NCBI GenBank assembly: GCA_003648845.1 | Contig: QMQA01000016.1 | Span: forward strand, 1 to 11,446 | Direction of reading: 5' to 3' | From: Candidatus Aerophobota bacterium | GTDB taxonomy: Bacteria > Aerophobota > Aerophobia > Aerophobales > B3-G15 | Length of the DNA: 11,446 bases | Part shown: one piece after another, positions 7,930 to 11,446 of the stretch | How the letters are laid out: every line of letters starts with the position of its first letter | Numbering within the stretch: position 1 is the first letter of the stretch | Position numbers and translations under genes: made by a program | Notes under the pieces: generated by a model | The model's database searches: none | Told to the model about the DNA's origin: nothing | What the model saw: the letters and a program-made list of their open reading frames with translations, nothing else

Positions 7930-8160
7930 TAAAACAAAATAGTTTGTCTGAAGGGTAGCAAGAGGGCTCGCCTTCCTCCTTATGACCTCCTCAAAGAGGA
8001 TCATTTACAGAAAGACTGCCCCTTCCTTTCCCTCTCAACTTAAAACATTTATTGAGTACGCTACGAGCCTTTTATTAGGCATCGTTCATCCAGAGCCCCC
8101 AGGCTATGTAGTTGGGAGAGGTAAAGGAACTACCCTATCTAACAAAGAAAGAAGTATCAA
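7930..8160 (+). other. Non-coding stretch upstream of the IS110 transposase remnant
   Basis: About 230 bases without a credible gene; an 88-codon frame at 7982-8248 overlaps the transposase and resembles nothing. In IS110-type elements the non-coding end upstream of the transposase is typically one to three hundred bases long and encodes the guide (bridge) RNA, so this stretch may be its remnant. One short hairpin, ATGACCTC-ctcaaa-GAGG(A)TCAT at 7982-8004 with a bulged A, is visible. I could not identify target-binding or donor-binding loops. Confidence 0.3.
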
Positions 8161-8735
8161 ATGTACTATGCAGGAATTGATATTTCTAACCGGTCCTTCA
8201 CTGTATCCATCCTGGAGGAAAGAGGAGAAAACCTTCGAATTCTCTTAGAGGAAATTGAGAGCCTGAAAGAGAAAATAGAGAGGATAGATAAAAAGATAGA
8301 TGATATCCTCTCCTCAAAGGAGCCTGCATCTCCTGAGAGACGTCTCTTAGAGATACCGGGAGTAGGGCCAAGAACTGTTGCTACCTTCACAGGTGAAGCA
8401 GGAGATGTTAACCGATTCTCCTCAAGTACCGAGCTTATTGGTTTCATCGGCTGGTATCCTAAAATCTCTGAGTCAGGAGAGAAGATAAGCCAACATCCCA
8501 AAATGTCCAAGAAAGAATCTCCTATCCTATCCTACGAGCTGCCTTATACATGGCCTCTGTTGCCTGTATAAAGCACAACAGGGAGCTTAGATCACTTTAT
8601 CTGAAGAAAATCTCACAGGGTAAGGAAGCAAAGCAAGCTCTTGTCTGTGTGGGTAAAAAACTAGCCTGCATCATGTACAGTATGCTCAAAAACGGAACCT
8701 CATACGATCCCCAAAGGGTCTTCATTCAAACTTGA
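8161..8735 (+). pseudogene. IS110-family transposase, internally deleted and frameshifted
   Basis: The frame opens with MYYAGIDISNRSFTVSIL, the start of the RuvC-like DEDD domain including its first aspartate (Asp7). Near residue 22-27 it jumps directly to a coiled-coil linker (EEIESLKEKIERIDKKI), so nearly all of the DEDD domain is missing. The C-terminal Transposase_20 domain follows: LLEIPGVGPRTVATFTGEAGD (about 62-82), RFSS.TELIGFIGWYPK, and the SGEKISQH stretch, the region that holds the catalytic serine in studied members. At 8521-8534 a duplicated CCTAT unit shifts the frame. Removing five bases restores SPILRAALYMASVACIKHN, which continues in the frame ending at 8733-8735 and reaches the normal C-terminus. 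Full-length relatives have about 300-400 residues, so this copy is dead. It is the only gene on the plus strand. Confidence 0.85.
8521..8534. repeat. CCTAT tandem repeat that breaks the IS110 reading frame
   Basis: The sequence reads CCTAT CCTAT CCTA. With one unit removed the IS110 transposase frame is restored across this point, so a 5-bp tandem duplication, as made by replication slippage, is the simplest cause of the frameshift. Confidence 0.75.
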
Positions 8736-8804
8736 GAAAGATCAAATTTTAGCCTTGACATTTATAGTACGTCTTTTTTATTAAAATTTTATCTTGACTT
8801 TGAT
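8736..8804. other. Short A+T-rich gap, probably holding the right end of the IS110 remnant
   Basis: Contains TTGACATTTATAGTACGTC at about 8756-8774 and a TTAAAATTTTA palindrome at about 8779-8790. The end of an IS110-type element has no inverted repeats, so its boundary cannot be set by eye. No terminator is clear for either neighbour. Confidence 0.3.
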
Positions 8805-10235
8805 TCATTTTAATAACTCTTCTTCAGCTCTCTTCAAAATCTGAGATATCTCCTTTTCTACATCTTCAGGGATAGGCTCAGGTTTGTGAGTAGCTAATAT
8901 TTCTCTAACTTTTTCTTTAGCCACTTTATCAATGGACTTAGATCCATTTTTTTTCCATATCTCGAAGCCGTATATATCACTGAGTCTCGACATCCATCTT
9001 TCTCTGAAATGCTTTAATGTATGTTTTTCGCCCAAGAAGGTGCCGCCAGGGCCAACTTTATTAATGACATCCACTGCCAAAGTTTCATCATCCACCTCAA
9101 GTCCCCTAACAAATCTTAAGGCGTAATCTATAATCTCGTTGTCGATAACCAAGGCTTCTGGAGATGTTATGCGGCCACCTTCTAATGCTCCCAAACCGAG
9201 GATAATATCAGGGGCTGCTAATGTATGTGGGATAAGTGAGATAGCCTTTTCATAACCAGCTTGTGTATCTAGAAGTTTGGAGTCGGAGCAAGAAGCCTCT
9301 ACCTCGGTTGGCAAATTATAATAGCGAGCTAACTGGTTAAGGGCTAAGTTCATAAGACTCTGTTCTGGCGATCCAATTCCTATTCCCGTTTTGAAATCCA
9401 CAGTGCCAGCATCAGCCGCATATACCACTGGCGCCCCGGGGCTAGCAAACTCGAGTATAACCAAACCACTTAGAAATTCGGCGTTGCTAATAACCATTGT
9501 GCCAGCCAGTGTAGCGGGGCCCGTGGTGCCTGCCATAGGCATAGGGTATATAACAACTGGAATACCAGCCCTAGCGAGCTCTATCGCACCTTCCGTTACT
9601 CCCTTTTCATGCCTAAGAGGAGAAATAGAACAGGCAACCGCTGAAAAAATAGGCCTTTCCCTGAGTTTCTCCCTGCCACCAACAATGGCGGCTGCAATCT
9701 CAATTTGGTATTGAGCCTCTTTAGCACTCAGTACATCTCCTTCGAAATGTTTTTCCGAATTTCTTAAGCTAGTATACATACCAACTATGTTCTGCATGGG
9801 AGACGGTACGTCTATAGCAACCCCCAGCGGCCAAAGAAGATTAACATGATCAAGATAGTCAGCCACCAGCGCGCAACGAGCAATATCTTCACTTGTTGAA
9901 TACCTCCGCTTACCAGTTTCCCAGTCCAATATAAAAGGAGGACCTCCATCAGCACAGAAATGTGGCTTTTGTTTATCCAATACAAAGTCATATTTTGGGT
10001 TTCTGGCACAATACTTTATAGTCTTTGGAGCCCTTTTTAATGCCTCTTCAACTAAATTTCTAGGTATAGCAGCATGATTTTTTCCGTAATCAACTCTAGC
10101 TCCAGCTTCCTTCAAAATATCAAGGGCTTTATCACTCATAATTTTGACACCAGTATTTTCCAAAACTTCTAACGAAGCATTATGAATAGCCTCTAACTCA
10201 TTTTTTGACAAAAAACTTATCTTAGGTTTGTTCAT
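8805..10235 (-). CDS. MttB/trimethylamine methyltransferase family protein, non-pyrrolysine type
   Basis: Corrinoid-protein-dependent methyltransferase homologue, about 476 residues, close to the MttB family's usual 470-500. The family demethylates quaternary or tertiary amines and passes the methyl group to a cognate corrinoid protein. Trimethylamine enzymes need pyrrolysine at an in-frame amber codon; this frame has no internal UAG and ends in TGA, so it belongs with non-pyrrolysine members such as glycine betaine, proline betaine or carnitine demethylases. Supporting stretches are the N-terminal LEVLENTGVKI, FCADGGPPFILD (about 93-104), MPMAGTTGPATLAG (about 232-245) and SDSKLLDTQAGYEK (about 317-330), typical of the family. 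I chose the ATG at 10233-10235 because AAGGA lies nine bases upstream; an ATG at 10242-10244 adds three residues but abuts AAGGA directly. Substrate is not readable. No corrinoid protein gene is adjacent in the window. Confidence 0.88.
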   Translation of the reverse strand: MNKPKISFLSKNELEAIHNASLEVLENTGVKIMSDKALDILKEAGARVDYGKNHAAIPRNLVEEALKRAPKTIKYCARNPKYDFVLDKQKPHFCADGGPPFILDWETGKRRYSTSEDIARCALVADYLDHVNLLWPLGVAIDVPSPMQNIVGMYTSLRNSEKHFEGDVLSAKEAQYQIEIAAAIVGGREKLRERPIFSAVACSISPLRHEKGVTEGAIELARAGIPVVIYPMPMAGTTGPATLAGTMVISNAEFLSGLVILEFASPGAPVVYAADAGTVDFKTGIGIGSPEQSLMNLALNQLARYYNLPTEVEASCSDSKLLDTQAGYEKAISLIPHTLAAPDIILGLGALEGGRITSPEALVIDNEIIDYALRFVRGLEVDDETLAVDVINKVGPGGTFLGEKHTLKHFRERWMSRLSDIYGFEIWKKNGSKSIDKVAKEKVREILATHKPEPIPEDVEKEISQILKRAEEELLK

Positions 10236-10279
10236 TCTATCCATTCCTTGTCAAGTTAATTCACCATAATTCATAAAAC

Positions 10280-10292
10280 TTTCGTAACGAAA
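10280..10292. promoter_or_regulatory. Small palindrome upstream of the methyltransferase gene
   Basis: TTTCGT-A-ACGAAA is a perfect 6-bp inverted repeat about 45 bases before the chosen start. It could be an operator half-way into the leader, or chance in an A+T-rich region. No clear -35/-10 pair accompanies it. Confidence 0.3.
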
Positions 10293-10315
10293 AATAGACA
10301 TGGTTCACATTTCCG

Positions 10316-10372
10316 TGGAAGTTCCTAAAAAGAAATATTAATTATCCTACACCTCTTTTTAGGTAACTTCCA
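10316..10372. repeat. Large imperfect inverted repeat upstream of the methyltransferase gene
   Basis: The left arm at 10316-10333 (TGGAAGTTCCTAAAAAGA) and the right arm at 10354-10372 are complementary over 18 bp except for one extra base in the right arm, with a 20-base loop. As RNA in either direction it gives a long stem with one bulge. No T-run follows in the minus direction, so it is not a simple terminator. It may be a leader RNA structure, a regulator site, or a small mobile-element remnant. Confidence 0.6.
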
Positions 10373-10389
10373 TTCCTAACCTGGAGTGG

Positions 10390-11446
10390 CCTACCTACCT
10401 TTTTCACCTCCCTCCTGGCCTTTTATTTCCAGCTTTTACCCTCTTTAAGAAAGATCTTACCAATATTCAATTTTATCGATTTTTTTTCGTCAAGTACTCT
10501 TTAGAGTGTAACTACAGGGAAGAGATAGCAAGATGAACCTTAACTTGTTCTATTGTTACACTCTCTGAAAAAATAAGCTCTGACCAGTCATCTATTGGAA
10601 CATCCAGCCCTTCAAGCTGAGCAAAAGATATTCCTTTGCCCTTTCCTCTGGGAAATTTTCTGAAGTTATGCCTTAGAGTGAAAAGATCAAAATGAGCCTG
10701 TGCTCCACCCCGAATCTGGAACTGCTTCATTATCTTGTAGAGGGAAAGATTCTTTGAATTCCTCTTGGGTAAACTTAAGTATAGGCTCTGCCCAATATCT
10801 CATCTTTTTGGTGTAAAAGAGCTTGAGTTCTCGTTTTATCTGGCCTATTTGAGAATATATTTTACCTATCTTATCTTCTTTAAGCACAGAATCTTTCCTT
10901 TATCCTCACCATGTAGTTCAAGAAGAACTTATCCTTCTTGGCCTTGAGCTGATAAGGTCCTTTATAATCCTTGCAATATCTCGCCTTGCATGAGTTGTAC
11001 AAAGCTGGTACAGGCAAGTTTCGAAATAGCTGGCAACTGTCCTGTATGTAGGTAAAAGATCAGTCACAAGAATGTTGGGATTGAATCCTTCCTGCTTGTA
11101 TCCTATAATCGCTGTTCCTATACTGGCTTCATCTCGCCTTTCCACATGATCAAAGAAGCTTATGAATAAAGATTTGGGAGATACACCAAGAAGACCAAAA
11201 ATCCAGTTCTTTTAATTTCTCTATTTCTTGGTCCTTTGGATCTTTTTTAAATTTAGGACCTCTTTTATGGAGCTCAAGTGCTTCTTTAAGAGAAATTAAA
11301 GCTCTCTCTTTCCAGAAATATACAGAAGACCTATCTACTCCAGCTTCTCTTGCTACAGGTTGTATTTTCTCCCCTTTTATTACTCTATATATCACTTCAA
11401 TTTTTTTCTCAACTGGTATAGGTCTAAAACCCAAAGTCTTACCCTC
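10390..11446 (-). mobile_element. Insertion-sequence remnant, copy 2 (degenerate, runs off the window)
   Basis: Related to the element at 6056-6533, same orientation, but with the central transposase region still present. The 3' side after the transposase stop shares TTTCACCTCCC (about 10404), AAAGATCT (about 10449-10456) and a TTGACGAAAAAAAA outward-reading sequence (minus strand, about 10481-10494) with copy 1. The 5' end with the expected promoter lies beyond 11446. No family name is assigned: the transposase has an N-terminal helix-turn-helix and a DDE-like core, which several families share. Confidence 0.6.
10512..11434 (-). pseudogene. DDE-type transposase, multiply frameshifted
   Basis: The TTG at 11432-11434, after a GAGGG site, starts an N-terminal block with a helix-turn-helix (VAREAGVDRSSVYFWKERAL, about 27-46). 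This frame ends at 11150. A second frame (about 10918-11200) carries ERRDEASIGTAIIGYKQEG and NILVTDLLPTYRTV followed by LYQLCTTHARRDIARIIKDL, which resembles the second-aspartate region of a DDE transposase domain. After several stops around 10888-10918 a block KIYSQIGQIKRELKLFY (ending 10687) follows. The last frame, SLYKIMKQFQIRGG with AHFDLFTLRHNFRKFPRG, ends at a TAG at 10512-10514. At least three frame changes and several stops make it inactive. The region between the helix-turn-helix and the DDE block looks shortened. Confidence 0.75.

Noticed and set aside
7982..8248. 88-codon plus-strand frame overlapping the start of the IS110 transposase
   Set aside because: It overlaps the recognisable transposase in another frame, has no ribosome binding site I can see and resembles no protein; more likely the non-coding end of the element.
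8166..8510. 114-codon minus-strand frame opposite the IS110 remnant
   Set aside because: It is the antisense shadow of the Transposase_20 domain; the plus-strand translation has clear family motifs.
8521..8552. Programmed frameshift in the IS110 gene
   Set aside because: The shift is explained by a 5-bp tandem duplication and not a slippery heptamer, and the protein also lacks most of its catalytic domain, so recoding would not restore function.
9391..9714. 107-codon plus-strand frame inside the methyltransferase gene
   Set aside because: Antisense to a well-conserved part of the MttB-family gene, low-complexity alanine/serine/isoleucine content, no start signals.
8805..10235. Pyrrolysine-containing trimethylamine methyltransferase
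   Set aside because: No in-frame amber codon occurs in the full-length frame, and the stop is TGA.
1..11446. CRISPR array, tRNA or rRNA genes, toxin-antitoxin or defence genes
   Set aside because: No regularly spaced repeats, no cloverleaf-like or ribosomal sequence and no recognisable defence protein were seen on either strand.

Overview
The window looks like bacterial DNA, roughly 40% G+C by eye. It has strong AAGGAGG-type ribosome binding sites, GTG and TTG starts alongside ATG, and compact minus-strand operons. A non-pyrrolysine member of the MttB methyltransferase family points to an anaerobe that uses corrinoid-dependent methyl transfer. The substrate-binding protein has a signal-peptidase-I type leader without a lipobox cysteine, which fits a periplasm better than a Gram-positive lipoprotein. 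I cannot name the lineage from sequence alone; an uncultured sediment or subsurface anaerobe is a guess.

Layout, read in transcription direction (almost everything runs right to left on the minus strand). At the right edge (about 10390-11446) is a broken DDE-type transposase gene, element copy 2, with at least three frame changes. Next comes an MttB-family methyltransferase gene (8805-10235), preceded by a large imperfect inverted repeat (10316-10372). On the opposite strand at 8161-8735 lies a wrecked IS110-family transposase that has lost most of its DEDD domain and carries a 5-bp tandem duplication causing a frameshift. Then comes a saccharopine-dehydrogenase-like NAD(P) oxidoreductase (6637-7860, GTG start), with a 20-bp inverted repeat between its presumed promoter and ribosome binding site. 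Element copy 1 (about 6056-6533) is an internally deleted relative of copy 2 that still holds an open frame of 127 codons and a perfect consensus sigma70-type promoter (TTGACA-17-TATAAT) pointing left. Immediately downstream is a complete Dpp/Opp-type ABC transporter operon: binding protein (4385-6028), two permeases (3301-4284 and 2417-3304) and two ATPases (1418-2368 and 400-1404). The N-terminal 85 codons of a class III aminotransferase follow at the left edge.

How the genes may work together (inference): the transporter imports a peptide-like or amine-bearing compound. The MttB-family enzyme would remove a methyl group from a quaternary amine. The saccharopine-dehydrogenase-like enzyme would oxidise a C-N bond of an amino acid derivative, and the aminotransferase would move an amino group. 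This would be an amine or amino-acid catabolic region, but no substrate can be read from the sequence, and the corrinoid protein and methyl-corrinoid:tetrahydrofolate transferase expected with an MttB-type enzyme are not in the window.

The intergenic regions are dominated by decayed insertion sequences. The most notable regulatory point is that the only consensus promoter I can see for the transporter operon lies inside an insertion-sequence remnant.
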